A stretch of 64,000 nucleotides of DNA from UBA822 sp036336795. Its GTDB lineage: Bacteria > Gemmatimonadota > Gemmatimonadetes > Longimicrobiales > Gaopeijiaceae. The stretch spans positions 108,375 through 172,374 of the forward strand of contig JAYZFL010000022.1 in NCBI GenBank assembly GCA_036336795.1, in the 5' to 3' direction. Made by a program: the position numbers and the translations under genes. Numbering within the stretch: the stretch's first letter is position 1; every line of letters starts with the position of its first letter. Below are positions 17,202 to 25,328 of this stretch, piece by piece. The notes below the pieces were generated by a model, which did no database searches, was not told the DNA's origin, and saw nothing but the letters and a program-made list of their open reading frames with translations.

Positions 17202-17459
17202 TCACCCCAGGGGCGGTCCCTCGACATTCCCTAACTGCTCCTCTACACGACCTAGTCTGCGGAACATAGAGATCAACCAGACTAGAATGATGAACCAAGC
17301 AAGAGCGTACGCAACAAAAACATGCCAATAGGCACGGCCCAACGTCTGGGTCCCCAGAGGTGTCCCGGCTTGAGCCCAAGCAATCACCGGACTCGCATGC
17401 ACTAGCAAGAAGGCCACGAAGGCCGTCATCCATCGCCGAGTTGCGTTCAGATCAGTCAT
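17202..17459 (-). CDS. ccmD: CcmD-like small membrane protein of cytochrome c maturation
   Basis: An 85-residue protein with two hydrophobic segments: an N-terminal signal-like one (AFVAFLLVHASPVIAWAQA) and a second (YALAWFIILVWLISMFRRLGRVEEQL). The second, with a cytoplasmic basic/charged tail, is the CcmD pattern; CcmD holds CcmABC together to release haem-loaded CcmE. It overlaps ccmC by eight bases and is the last gene of the ccm operon. The ATG at 17459 is preferred over the in-frame TTG at 17462. It is longer than typical CcmD because of the extra N-terminal segment. Confidence 0.75.
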   Translation of the reverse strand: MTDLNATRRWMTAFVAFLLVHASPVIAWAQAGTPLGTQTLGRAYWHVFVAYALAWFIILVWLISMFRRLGRVEEQLGNVEGPPLG

Positions 17460-18174
17460 CAATCGTCCCCTCCGTGACAGGTATTAGGCTTGCATCTCGG
17501 AGACGCACTGTGCGCTCGAATCCGTCAATGGTGTAGCGAGCTAGAAAAAGAGAGAAAAATATAAGTGTGTAGGCCATCAAGCCGACCCCCATCGTCGCCA
17601 GCATCCTAGGGTCTAGGTTCATGGCGAAACCTTCAGGATTAAGGACAACGGCCTCGGGGTGGAGGGACCGAAGCCAGGTCACGCTGACGTGTATCAGAGG
17701 GATGTTCAATACCCCGATGATCCCTACTACGGCGGCAAGCCTTTTACCCTGCTCGGGATTTACTGTGCTATTCCGCACGAGAAAGTATCCCAGATAGATG
17801 AACCAAAGTAGTAAGGCAAGCGTGAGTCGGGGCTCGAACGTCCACCAGGTACCCCAGGCGATTTTCCCCCAGAGAGGGCCCGTAACGAGGCCGATTGTAG
17901 AAAAGACCATTCCTCCTTCCGCCGCCGCCAACGCCGCACCGTCGAGGCGTTCATCCCCTAGCCATAGGTAGACCGCACTGCACATGGCGACGATCCCAAA
18001 TCCCAGGAAAGATGCCCACCAGGCAGGAACGTGTATATAGAAAATCCGTTGGACAATTCCCATTGTTGACTCAGTGGGAACCCAGAAGAACACCATCCAA
18101 TGGAGTACCAGTAGGGACACCACTCCAAGCATGCCGAGTACAACGACAGCCCACTGGATGCGCGTGTGACGCAT
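17452..18174 (-). CDS. ccmC: Haem exporter protein CcmC
   Basis: A 240-residue inner-membrane protein with about six segments. It presents haem in the periplasm and loads it on CcmE. The tryptophan-rich WWD-type motif reads WGTWWTFEPRLTLALLLW, and conserved haem-ligand histidines lie in RIFYIHVPAWW and in IPLIHVSVTWLRSLHP. The usual WxWDxR is changed to WTFEPR, a mild variation. The start is ATG at 18174 after GGGGGGAGGA. It lies 40 bases after ccmB and overlaps ccmD. Confidence 0.93.
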   Translation of the reverse strand: MRHTRIQWAVVVLGMLGVVSLLVLHWMVFFWVPTESTMGIVQRIFYIHVPAWWASFLGFGIVAMCSAVYLWLGDERLDGAALAAAEGGMVFSTIGLVTGPLWGKIAWGTWWTFEPRLTLALLLWFIYLGYFLVRNSTVNPEQGKRLAAVVGIIGVLNIPLIHVSVTWLRSLHPEAVVLNPEGFAMNLDPRMLATMGVGLMAYTLIFFSLFLARYTIDGFERTVRLRDASLIPVTEGTIDD

Positions 18175-18214
18175 TCCTCCCCCCAGATCTCGTCGAATCA
18201 GGATTGGACTCCTA

Positions 18215-18895
18215 TCACTCTTCTATCACGTAAGGAAACAGCCATGCTCCGGCAACTATAAACAACAGCGCAAAGGCAGCCAACATCCTCAAGTTTCCGC
18301 TAACTTCAACGACCGGGCGTCCTGCAAAAAGCCTGTCAGTTGCCGTAGCTCCGTAGATTATTACGGGCACCACTAGCGGAAAAACTAGGACAGGAAGTAG
18401 GCTTTCACCCATCGTACTCCTTGCAGCAATCGCACTGAAGAGCGTGGTCAGAGCGACGAACCCGATGACACCCAAGGCCACAACCCCGGCCAGTGTCACC
18501 CAGTTCCCCATGAATCGCAAGCCGAAGAACAGGCCGAAAACCATAAACACGAATACAACGACGATCGAAAGAAGAATGAAATTCGCGGTAACCTTACCCA
18601 TATAGAGCGCATCCAAGGGGATCGGGCTCTGAAGAATTCCGGCCAATGCACCGTCCTTCTGCTCCATTTGGAACGTCCTTCCGAGGCCAAGGAGACCACC
18701 GAAAAGGATCGTCATCCAGATAAGGCCTGCCGCAATCGCCTGCGGTCGAATCTGTGTGGTGTCGATCGCAAAATTGAAGAGGATGCCGACTAGAACCGCG
18801 AATGCACCCATAGCGGAAAGCCGCTCTCGCGTCCGTAGCTCGATCACAAGATCTTTGTGAGCGATGGTCCAAACTAGCCTGAGGTAATCCTTCAT
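18215..18895 (-). CDS. ccmB: Haem exporter protein CcmB
   Basis: A 226-residue permease with six hydrophobic segments, partner of CcmA in the ABC complex that drives haem-CcmE release. The family-typical opening VWTIAHKDLVIELRTRERLSA, then GLIWMTILFGGLLGLGRTF and LLPVLVFPLVVPVIIYGA, are present. Length fits. Its ATG overlaps the ccmA stop (ATGA), and ccmC follows on the same strand. Confidence 0.95.
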   Translation of the reverse strand: MKDYLRLVWTIAHKDLVIELRTRERLSAMGAFAVLVGILFNFAIDTTQIRPQAIAAGLIWMTILFGGLLGLGRTFQMEQKDGALAGILQSPIPLDALYMGKVTANFILLSIVVVFVFMVFGLFFGLRFMGNWVTLAGVVALGVIGFVALTTLFSAIAARSTMGESLLPVLVFPLVVPVIIYGATATDRLFAGRPVVEVSGNLRMLAAFALLFIVAGAWLFPYVIEE

Positions 18896-19611
18896 CTCGT
18901 CTCCTCGACGATGGAACGATAGAAGGCTTCGAATCTATCGACGTTGAAATCCCCCCGATCCTCTAGCGCTACGAATCGACCCCGAGCCTGTATCGCGACG
19001 AGATCGGCCAATTCAAGGCCTTCGGCTAGGTTATGGGTCACAAGCACCACCGTGCGCTGTCCATTTTTGAGTGAGCGAAGCTCCTCCCTGAGCAAAGTCG
19101 CTGCGTATGCATCAAGTCCTGTGTAAGGCTCGTCAAGGAGCACGACGTCGGGATCGTGTAGAAGCGCCCGTGCTAGGGCTACTCGCTGCTTGAATCCACG
19201 CGACAATTCACCGACCGGCACTTTCGCCCTATCCTTCAAGTCCATCGCCATAAGCCGTTCAGCTACACGCTCCCTCAGATCCGGAAGACAAAACAGACGC
19301 CCATAAAAAAGGAGGTTTTCTTCCACGGAAAGGTGGCCATGGAGGAAGGACTCATGTGAGACTACACCGACACGTCGTCGCCACTCGCGGTCCGGTACAC
19401 GCGCTGTTTGACCGGCAACACGAATCTGACCGGACGTGGGCCTCATCACCCCGGCAAGCATTCGGAGAAGTGTCGTCTTCCCAGCCCCGTTAGGCCCAAA
19501 GACCGAAAGGAGCAGACCCTGATCAAGCCGGAAGGAAACTCCATCGACAGCCCGAATCCCACCGAAGGTTCGCACGAGCTTTATTGCTTCGAGGCCCACA
19601 CTCACCGCCAA
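18892..19611 (-). CDS. ccmA: Haem exporter ATP-binding protein CcmA
   Basis: A 239-residue ABC ATPase. Walker A is GPNGAGKTTLLRML, the signature loop reads LSRGFKQRVALARAL, Walker B is VVLLDEPYTGLD and the switch His is in VLVTHN. With CcmB it forms the transporter that frees holo-CcmE. The signature departs from LSGGQ, as it often does in this subfamily. The first possible start is TTG 19611; GTG codons two and four positions later are equally possible. It begins just after the zinc-ribbon gene and overlaps ccmB. Confidence 0.93.
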   Translation of the reverse strand: MAVSVGLEAIKLVRTFGGIRAVDGVSFRLDQGLLLSVFGPNGAGKTTLLRMLAGVMRPTSGQIRVAGQTARVPDREWRRRVGVVSHESFLHGHLSVEENLLFYGRLFCLPDLRERVAERLMAMDLKDRAKVPVGELSRGFKQRVALARALLHDPDVVLLDEPYTGLDAYAATLLREELRSLKNGQRTVVLVTHNLAEGLELADLVAIQARGRFVALEDRGDFNVDRFEAFYRSIVEETR

Positions 19612-19614
19612 AAC

Positions 19615-20049
19615 CTAATCAGAGGCTGTAATCTCATTGACAGAGTCCTTCTTTAGGGGACTGCCGCAGCTTGTGCAGAACTTGCTTCCCTGAACATTCA
19701 GGTGCCCACACGAGACACAGGTTCTCCCCTCAGCAAGGCCCTTTCGCGCACGCGTGATTTCCGCTTCGAGTTCGTCCTCAGTCAACTCGCCCGGCTTCTC
19801 CATAGCGGCCAGCGCTTGTCGACCCATCTCCACCTTCAGAGTCTCATAATCCACTTGGTCCAACTTTCCGGATCGATAGTCGTATTCCACATCCCGGAGA
19901 CCTCGCAGGGCAGCTGTCCTACGTGCGTCACGTTCAGTAACCTCATATCCCATGCGCTGAAGTGATGCCCACTCACCACGCACAATAGGAATCAAGACGA
20001 AAAGAATCACCCCCGCCGCCACGAGAGTCACTCCAAGAATTAGCACCAC
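19615..20049 (-). CDS. Membrane-anchored zinc-ribbon protein in the ccm operon, CcmI-like position
   Basis: A 144-residue protein with one N-terminal membrane segment (about 3-22), a charged helical region (35-107) and a C-terminal zinc ribbon with Cys111, Cys114, Cys125 and Cys128 (CVSC...CTSC). The helical part (TAALRGLRDVEYDYRSGKLDQVDYETL) closely resembles the membrane-proximal part of CcmI/CcmH-type proteins, where a short N-terminal helix bundle follows the anchor. It lies between ccmF and ccmA, coupled on both sides (start GTG, one base after the ccmF stop). A role in apocytochrome handling is inferred from position only. Confidence 0.8.
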   Translation of the reverse strand: MVLILGVTLVAAGVILFVLIPIVRGEWASLQRMGYEVTERDARRTAALRGLRDVEYDYRSGKLDQVDYETLKVEMGRQALAAMEKPGELTEDELEAEITRARKGLAEGRTCVSCGHLNVQGSKFCTSCGSPLKKDSVNEITASD

Positions 20050-20050
20050 A

Positions 20051-22102
20051 TCACGAGGCTTTCACGGCCAGAGCCGACTGCCCAACTCCTTTCGCTGTCC
20101 GTGGAGCAACGGTGGTTTGACCCCGCGAGGGCCACATGCCAATGAGACTTCCAATGGTGAGGATCAGCCCCCCGTACCAGATCCATCCGACGAGAACGTT
20201 AACCTGAACCTCGAATGTGGCACGTTGTGCATCGGCGACGTTTTCGAATGCCCCTCCAAGGTCACTTACGTTTTCGAGAATCAGGTAAAGATCCTCCAAG
20301 AACGCTGATTGGATCCCTACCTCAGTAACAGGCGCCTCCCAGGTCAGATAGAGTCGCTTCTCGGCTGTCAGCGATCCCGCAGGCCGACCATCTTTCTCCA
20401 CTGTCATCAGTGCTACCGCTTGCCTCAACATGTTCTGTCCGCGAGGAGAGGAGAGTCCCTGGTAAGTCAGCGTGTACTCGTGCCCGAACGGAGACTCGAT
20501 AGTTATGGTCTCACCCGGATCAAGGGTCTGGATTACTTCACGATCGAACGCCGAACCGGCGAACGCCGTAAAGATGAGGACCACCCCTACATGTACGATA
20601 TAGCCACCCCAACGGCGCCGATTTCGCTTCACTAAGTGCAGGAACGCCACCACATATCCCTCACCCTCAATGAACGATCGTGCCCTCGTACCTTTTATGA
20701 ACTCAACTAGGATGATCGTAAGGACGAAGACGGATAGGCCAAAAGTGACGAGTGCCATCTCGTTGCGAACGCCTCTCAGGTAGAGGCCCGTAACGACCAT
20801 CGTCCCTACGACCACGGGCGTGAGGAAGTTTCTCACCAGGTTCCTTCGGGAAGCCTTACGCCACCCGATAACCGGACCGATACCCATTAGAGCCAGCAGT
20901 GCCATGCCGATTGGGAGGTTGACTCGGTTGAAGAATGGTGGGCCTACTGTGATCGCCTGTCCCGTGATCCCTTCCGTGATGAGGGGAAAGAGTGTTCCCC
21001 AAAGAACCGCAAAAGCCACGCCCAGCAAGAATAGGTTGTTGAATAGGAATGCAGCCTCACGGGACAAGAACGATTGAATCTGATTTTCACTCTTTAGCAA
21101 GGGGCGTCGCCACGCAATCAAAAGGAGGCAGCCACCGCCCACCACACCCATGAAGCTCAGGAATATGAAAGCGATCTTCGTATTTTCAGCAAACGTATGC
21201 ACCGACTCGATGAGGCCCGATCGAGTCAAAAACGTCGCAAAGATCGTCAATAGGAACGTGAGGGTGACCAAGCTCATGTTCCAGATCTTTAACATCCCTC
21301 GATTTTCCTGAATCTGAATGGAGTGCAGGAACGCTGTCGCGGTAAGCCACGGTAAGAGAGAAGCATTTTCGACCGGGTCCCAAAACCAAAAACCACCCCA
21401 GCCAAGCTCCTCGTAAGCCCACCGCATCCCAAAGATTATTCCGTTCGCAAGGAAGAACCAGGACACCAGAATCCACCGTCGCGTGATCGCGATCCAGCGA
21501 GTGTCCAGTTGGCCCCTGAGTAGCGCGGAAATCGCAAACGCGAATGGTATAGTGAACGAGGTAAACCCCAGGTAAAGCGTGGGGGGATGAATGGTCATCC
21601 AGTAGTTTTGGAGTTGGGGGTTTAGTCCTCGCCCATCGGCGGGAGCAAACGGCAATCGCTCAAACGGATTCACGTCAGCAAACAACAAAACTACCAAGAA
21701 GAAGCTCGAGATGGTCTGGAGAACGCCCACCACATAGGGCATAAACTCACGGTTCTTGCGCCTGTTGGAATAAACAGCTACGCACGAAAAGAACGACAGG
21801 AGCAGGACCCAAAACACGAGCGATCCGCGTTGCCCAGCCCACAGACCTGCTACCTTGAAGTAGGTATCGAGCTCTCTATTCGAATAGTTGGCTACGTACC
21901 AATACTCGAAACGATCAGTTAGGAAGGCCGTGATGATCCCTGCTGAAGTCAGGACCAGCAGAAAGAAGACAGCGTAGACGCTACGCTCACTACTGAGGAC
22001 GAGGTCTCCCCTCTGCTTCTTGCCTCCAATGAAGCCAAAGATCGCTCCCCAAATACCGATAGGAAGAGCGATCCAGAGGGCGAACTCGCCAAGCAGGATC
22101 AC
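20051..22102 (-). CDS. ccmF: Haem lyase subunit CcmF
   Basis: A 683-residue polytopic membrane protein that attaches haem from CcmE to apocytochrome c in the periplasm. It has the WWD motif WGGFWFWDPVENASLLPWL (about 234-252), the NYWMTIHPPTLYLGF segment with a haem-ligand His, further conserved His in FLHSIQIQ and SVHTFAE, and a large periplasmic loop near the C-terminus (DREVIQTLDPGETI onwards). Length is normal. Its GTG start overlaps the ccmE stop. Confidence 0.96.
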   Translation of the reverse strand: MILLGEFALWIALPIGIWGAIFGFIGGKKQRGDLVLSSERSVYAVFFLLVLTSAGIITAFLTDRFEYWYVANYSNRELDTYFKVAGLWAGQRGSLVFWVLLLSFFSCVAVYSNRRKNREFMPYVVGVLQTISSFFLVVLLFADVNPFERLPFAPADGRGLNPQLQNYWMTIHPPTLYLGFTSFTIPFAFAISALLRGQLDTRWIAITRRWILVSWFFLANGIIFGMRWAYEELGWGGFWFWDPVENASLLPWLTATAFLHSIQIQENRGMLKIWNMSLVTLTFLLTIFATFLTRSGLIESVHTFAENTKIAFIFLSFMGVVGGGCLLLIAWRRPLLKSENQIQSFLSREAAFLFNNLFLLGVAFAVLWGTLFPLITEGITGQAITVGPPFFNRVNLPIGMALLALMGIGPVIGWRKASRRNLVRNFLTPVVVGTMVVTGLYLRGVRNEMALVTFGLSVFVLTIILVEFIKGTRARSFIEGEGYVVAFLHLVKRNRRRWGGYIVHVGVVLIFTAFAGSAFDREVIQTLDPGETITIESPFGHEYTLTYQGLSSPRGQNMLRQAVALMTVEKDGRPAGSLTAEKRLYLTWEAPVTEVGIQSAFLEDLYLILENVSDLGGAFENVADAQRATFEVQVNVLVGWIWYGGLILTIGSLIGMWPSRGQTTVAPRTAKGVGQSALAVKAS

Positions 22103-22527
22103 CCGATAAGTTCCTCCTGCGTCGCTTCGTACCTACTGCCACACTTGGTGAGCACGAGTGTCGCATCAAACACGCCGTCCTCTCGGAACCGACCCTCCAC
22201 TACCACGTCAACGACCTCATTGTCGTTGAAGGTATCAGGCAACCTATCTCGGTATTCAACGGGGAAGGTGACTGACTCGTCCTCCAGATCGACAACCGTA
22301 AACCGGTGATTATACTCTTCACCGATGCGTTCCCAGGAACCCTGTTGGATGCGACCGCTTACCTTGATCCCCATCTGATGGAACGCAGGATCCTCCTTCA
22401 CCCGCGCCATAAGCTCGATCGGCGTAAAGTAATACACCATGGTCTGGTTAACGCCGGTCCAGATGAGATAAGTGATCACGGTCCCTACGCCTGCCAGACC
22501 AACGAAGAATTTACGGTTGTTTCTCAT
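22099..22527 (-). CDS. ccmE: Cytochrome c maturation haem chaperone CcmE, Cys type
   Basis: A 142-residue periplasmic haem chaperone with one N-terminal membrane anchor (about 8-25) and a beta-barrel domain (VSGRIQQGSW, FTVVDLEDESVTFPVEY, VVVEGRF). In most bacteria haem is bound covalently by His in an HxxxY motif. Here the site reads LTKCGSRYEA, that is Cys129 and Tyr133 (CxxxY), the variant known from Desulfovibrio and archaea and called system I*. The codon is TGT and the surrounding frame is clean, so it is not a reading error of the frame. It is the first gene of the ccm operon, starting at ATG 22527. Confidence 0.93.
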   Translation of the reverse strand: MRNNRKFFVGLAGVGTVITYLIWTGVNQTMVYYFTPIELMARVKEDPAFHQMGIKVSGRIQQGSWERIGEEYNHRFTVVDLEDESVTFPVEYRDRLPDTFNDNEVVDVVVEGRFREDGVFDATLVLTKCGSRYEATQEELIG

Positions 22528-22621
22528 GGTTAAAGGCCCCCGTGAAATCTCATGACTATCGGCCCACCCCCTGGTCCCTTGCCTCAGAAATATAGGCGGT
22601 CAATCGAATAGAGAAAACTCC

Positions 22622-24130
22622 TCACGTAATCGATCCCTTATCCATCGCCCAACCCTTTACGCCTCGGACAGCCCGGGCCCAGCCACTCTTGAGCCGGACG
22701 CGTAATCCGTCACTTATTTCGGATTCAAAAATTTCCGTGTCGCCCCGTGAGGCCAGGAACTCTTCCGAATCCCCCCACACACCGACCGAGAGACCAGCGA
22801 GACCGGCCACCCCAAGCGCGGTCGTCTCCACCATCGCGGATCTTCGCACCGGCACGCCAAGGAGCCCGGCTTGAAATTTCAACAGCCAGTCGTTCTTAGC
22901 CGCGCCACCGTCGACCCGAAGCTCCGTCATCGACGTGCCTGAGTCAGCTTCCATCGCTTCAATAACTTCCTGGGTACCAAACGCCATCGCCTCCAGAGCC
23001 GCTCGCACCAAATGTTCTTTGGTGGTTCCCCTCGTCACTCCAAAAAGGGCTCCCCTAGCCTCGGGAATCCAGTGGGGCGCTCCGAGACCCACGAACGCGG
23101 GCACGAAATACACACCGTCGTTTGAGGCGAGGCGAGCTGCCATCGCTTCTGACTCCGCAGCGTTTTTGAGGAGGCCTAGTCCGTCACGAAGCCATTGAAC
23201 AGCCGCCCCGGCGATGAACACAGAGCCCTCCAGGGCGAACGAGAGGCCTCCTCGAGAATCACAAGCTGCCGTGGTTAACAGTCCGTGGTTGGAGGAGACG
23301 ATCCGGTCACCTGTGTGCATCAGCAGGAAGGCTCCCGTCCCGTAGGTGTTCTTGGCATGGCCGGAAGACCAACATCCTTGTCCGAAAAGGGCTGCCTGCT
23401 GATCACCCGCTACGCCCCCAACTGGCAATTCGATTCCAAGCGCGTCCCCGATAGCCATTCCAAAGTCCCCGCAACTGGGTCTCACTTCGGGAAGAATCGC
23501 GGGTGGTATCTCCAAAAGATCAAGAAGCCACGGATCCCAATCTGCCTTGGAAAGGTTGTAGAGAAGCGTCCTCGACGCATTCGTAGGATCCGTCGCGTGA
23601 ACGGTTCCCTGCGTCAGACAAGCGATCAACCAGCTGTCGATAGTACCTGCCGCCAGATCCCCCGCCTCGGCACGGATTCGTAGTTCGGGTCGTTCGCGAA
23701 ATAGCCATGACAGCTTGGTGCCGGAGAAATACGGATCGAGGACGAGACCAGTCCGCCGCCGAACCTCCGGTTCATGCCCCTTCTCTTTGAGATGGGAGCA
23801 CAGGTTTGAAGTACGGCGATCCTGCCAGACGATCGCCCTGTGGACTGGCTCAAGCGTCTCTCGATCCCAAAGTACGATCGTCTCTCTCTGGTTCGTGATA
23901 CCCAACCCTCGGACATCCGCTTCCCGTGTTGATTCGAGTGCTTCGCACGCCACTCTCTTCGTGACATTCCAGATCTCGACAGCGTCGTGCTCGACCCATC
24001 CAGGTTGAGGAAAATGCTGGGTAAACTCTGCATATGCCCTTCCCAGAATCCGTCCATCGTGCGCGACCACCAAGCACGTCGTACCAGTGGTTCCTTGGTC
24101 GATAGCCAAGATACTCTGAGTCTTACTCAC
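22622..24130 (-). CDS. glpK: Glycerol kinase
   Basis: A 502-residue FGGY-family kinase forming glycerol 3-phosphate from glycerol and ATP. Near the N-terminus DQGTTGTTCLV binds phosphate; substrate-site motifs are GITNQRET and VWQDRRTS, then GDQQAALFGQ and the second FGGY signature GAAKNDWLLKFQAGLLG. It is full length. It overlaps maf by four bases (GTG start in GTGA). No glpF or glpD is nearby, which is unusual, so regulation with glycerol uptake is not evident here. Confidence 0.96.
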   Translation of the reverse strand: MSKTQSILAIDQGTTGTTCLVVAHDGRILGRAYAEFTQHFPQPGWVEHDAVEIWNVTKRVACEALESTREADVRGLGITNQRETIVLWDRETLEPVHRAIVWQDRRTSNLCSHLKEKGHEPEVRRRTGLVLDPYFSGTKLSWLFRERPELRIRAEAGDLAAGTIDSWLIACLTQGTVHATDPTNASRTLLYNLSKADWDPWLLDLLEIPPAILPEVRPSCGDFGMAIGDALGIELPVGGVAGDQQAALFGQGCWSSGHAKNTYGTGAFLLMHTGDRIVSSNHGLLTTAACDSRGGLSFALEGSVFIAGAAVQWLRDGLGLLKNAAESEAMAARLASNDGVYFVPAFVGLGAPHWIPEARGALFGVTRGTTKEHLVRAALEAMAFGTQEVIEAMEADSGTSMTELRVDGGAAKNDWLLKFQAGLLGVPVRRSAMVETTALGVAGLAGLSVGVWGDSEEFLASRGDTEIFESEISDGLRVRLKSGWARAVRGVKGWAMDKGSIT

Positions 24131-24738
24131 GCCCGCTCACCGCCCACGAGAGAACCAAACGAGTATTCCCAGCCGCTTTCTCGGAGTAGATCGAAGAAAA
24201 GCGGGACGGGAAGCCCGACTACCGTATAGTAGTCACCTGCGATTTCACTAACCAGCGACGCCCCCAGCCCTTGAATAGCGTACGCACCTGCCTTGTCGAG
24301 CGGCTCACCTGTGGCGACATATGCGCTTGCGGTCTCTGCCTGGAAGGGGCGAAATACGACTTCGGTGGTTGACACACCACTCCGGACGTTGTCCGGTGGA
24401 AAAGCGAGCGCCACTCCACTTGCCACCGTGTGGGATCGACCGGAGAGTCGGATAAGCATGCTTTTCGCCTCCGCACTATCTTCAGGTTTCCCCAGGATCT
24501 CGTTATCTACCACTACTACTGTGTCACCCGCCAGAACCAACGCCTCTGGAAACTGTGCCGCCACGGTCAGAGCCTTTTCCTGGGCGAGTCGCTCTACATA
24601 CTCCACTGCCGACTCACCGGGTCGCTCATGCTCCGAGATACGGGCCGGATGCACCGTATACCTTAAGCCAAGCATGTCGAGGCACTCTCGGCGGCGAGGG
24701 GAAGCAGAGGCAAGCACGAGCGGAGGAATTTCTATCAT
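24127..24738 (-). CDS. maf: Maf-family nucleoside triphosphate pyrophosphatase
   Basis: A 203-residue house-cleaning enzyme that hydrolyses non-canonical or bulk NTPs to NMPs. The family signature ASASPRRRECL is at 9-19, with EALVLAGDTVVVVDNEILGKP in the middle and DKAGAYAIQGLGASLVSEIAGDYYTVVGLP near the end. The dTTP/UTP versus m7GTP subtype is not assigned, though the QG and YYTVVGLP features fit YhdE-like enzymes. ATG at 24738 overlaps the dtd stop. Confidence 0.93.
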   Translation of the reverse strand: MIEIPPLVLASASPRRRECLDMLGLRYTVHPARISEHERPGESAVEYVERLAQEKALTVAAQFPEALVLAGDTVVVVDNEILGKPEDSAEAKSMLIRLSGRSHTVASGVALAFPPDNVRSGVSTTEVVFRPFQAETASAYVATGEPLDKAGAYAIQGLGASLVSEIAGDYYTVVGLPVPLFFDLLRESGWEYSFGSLVGGERA

Positions 24739-25175
24739 CGCTCCAAAATCAACGTCACCGGTCCATCGTTGACCAGCGCCACATCCATCTGCGCTCCGAA
24801 CTCACCGCTAGCGACCCGACCGGAAAATCGGTCCCCAAGGAGCTGAATAAATCGCTCATAGAGAGGAACGGCGATTTGGGGCGGTGCCGCTCTAACGAAG
24901 CTCGGACGACGGCCCTTCTTCGTCTCCCCGTAGAGGGTAAATTGACTCACGACTAAGACGCTCCCAGTAACGTCGTTCAGAGCTCGATTCATCTTCCCCT
25001 CCTCATCCGCAAACACACGGAGTCCCGCAACTTTGTCGGCCATCCACTGCACGTGGTCGTCCGTGTCGCCGTGCGTGAATCCCGTGAACAGGAGGGCCCC
25101 GAGTCCGATCTCGCCGACTACGAGCCCATCCACGGTGACACTAGCTTGGCGAACACGCTGTAGCACTACTCTCAC
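24735..25175 (-). CDS. dtd: D-aminoacyl-tRNA deacylase
   Basis: A 146-residue enzyme that removes D-amino acids (and Gly from tRNA-Ala) from mischarged tRNA. Signature motifs: VVLQRVRQASVTVDG at the N-terminus, SQFTLYGETKKGRRPSF with the catalytic region, and NDGPVTLILE at the end. The frame is open to 25226, but the GTG at 25175 starts exactly where the family begins and gives the usual length. It leads a coupled dtd-maf-glpK group. The 153 bases back to glmS (25176-25328) hold nothing recognised. Confidence 0.95.
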   Translation of the reverse strand: MRVVLQRVRQASVTVDGLVVGEIGLGALLFTGFTHGDTDDHVQWMADKVAGLRVFADEEGKMNRALNDVTGSVLVVSQFTLYGETKKGRRPSFVRAAPPQIAVPLYERFIQLLGDRFSGRVASGEFGAQMDVALVNDGPVTLILER

Positions 25176-25328
25176 AGGCTCAGCACCGCCGCTCCAAGAG
25201 TTCTGCCCATTAGGGTGCTGCCCCACGGTGACGTTCTGTTCTCATTTTGTACGCGTTTGCTCATCACTAGTACCCGAAAAGTGAAAGGCTATGGACATTG
25301 GTGTAGTTGTTCTTTTCACAAAACTGAC

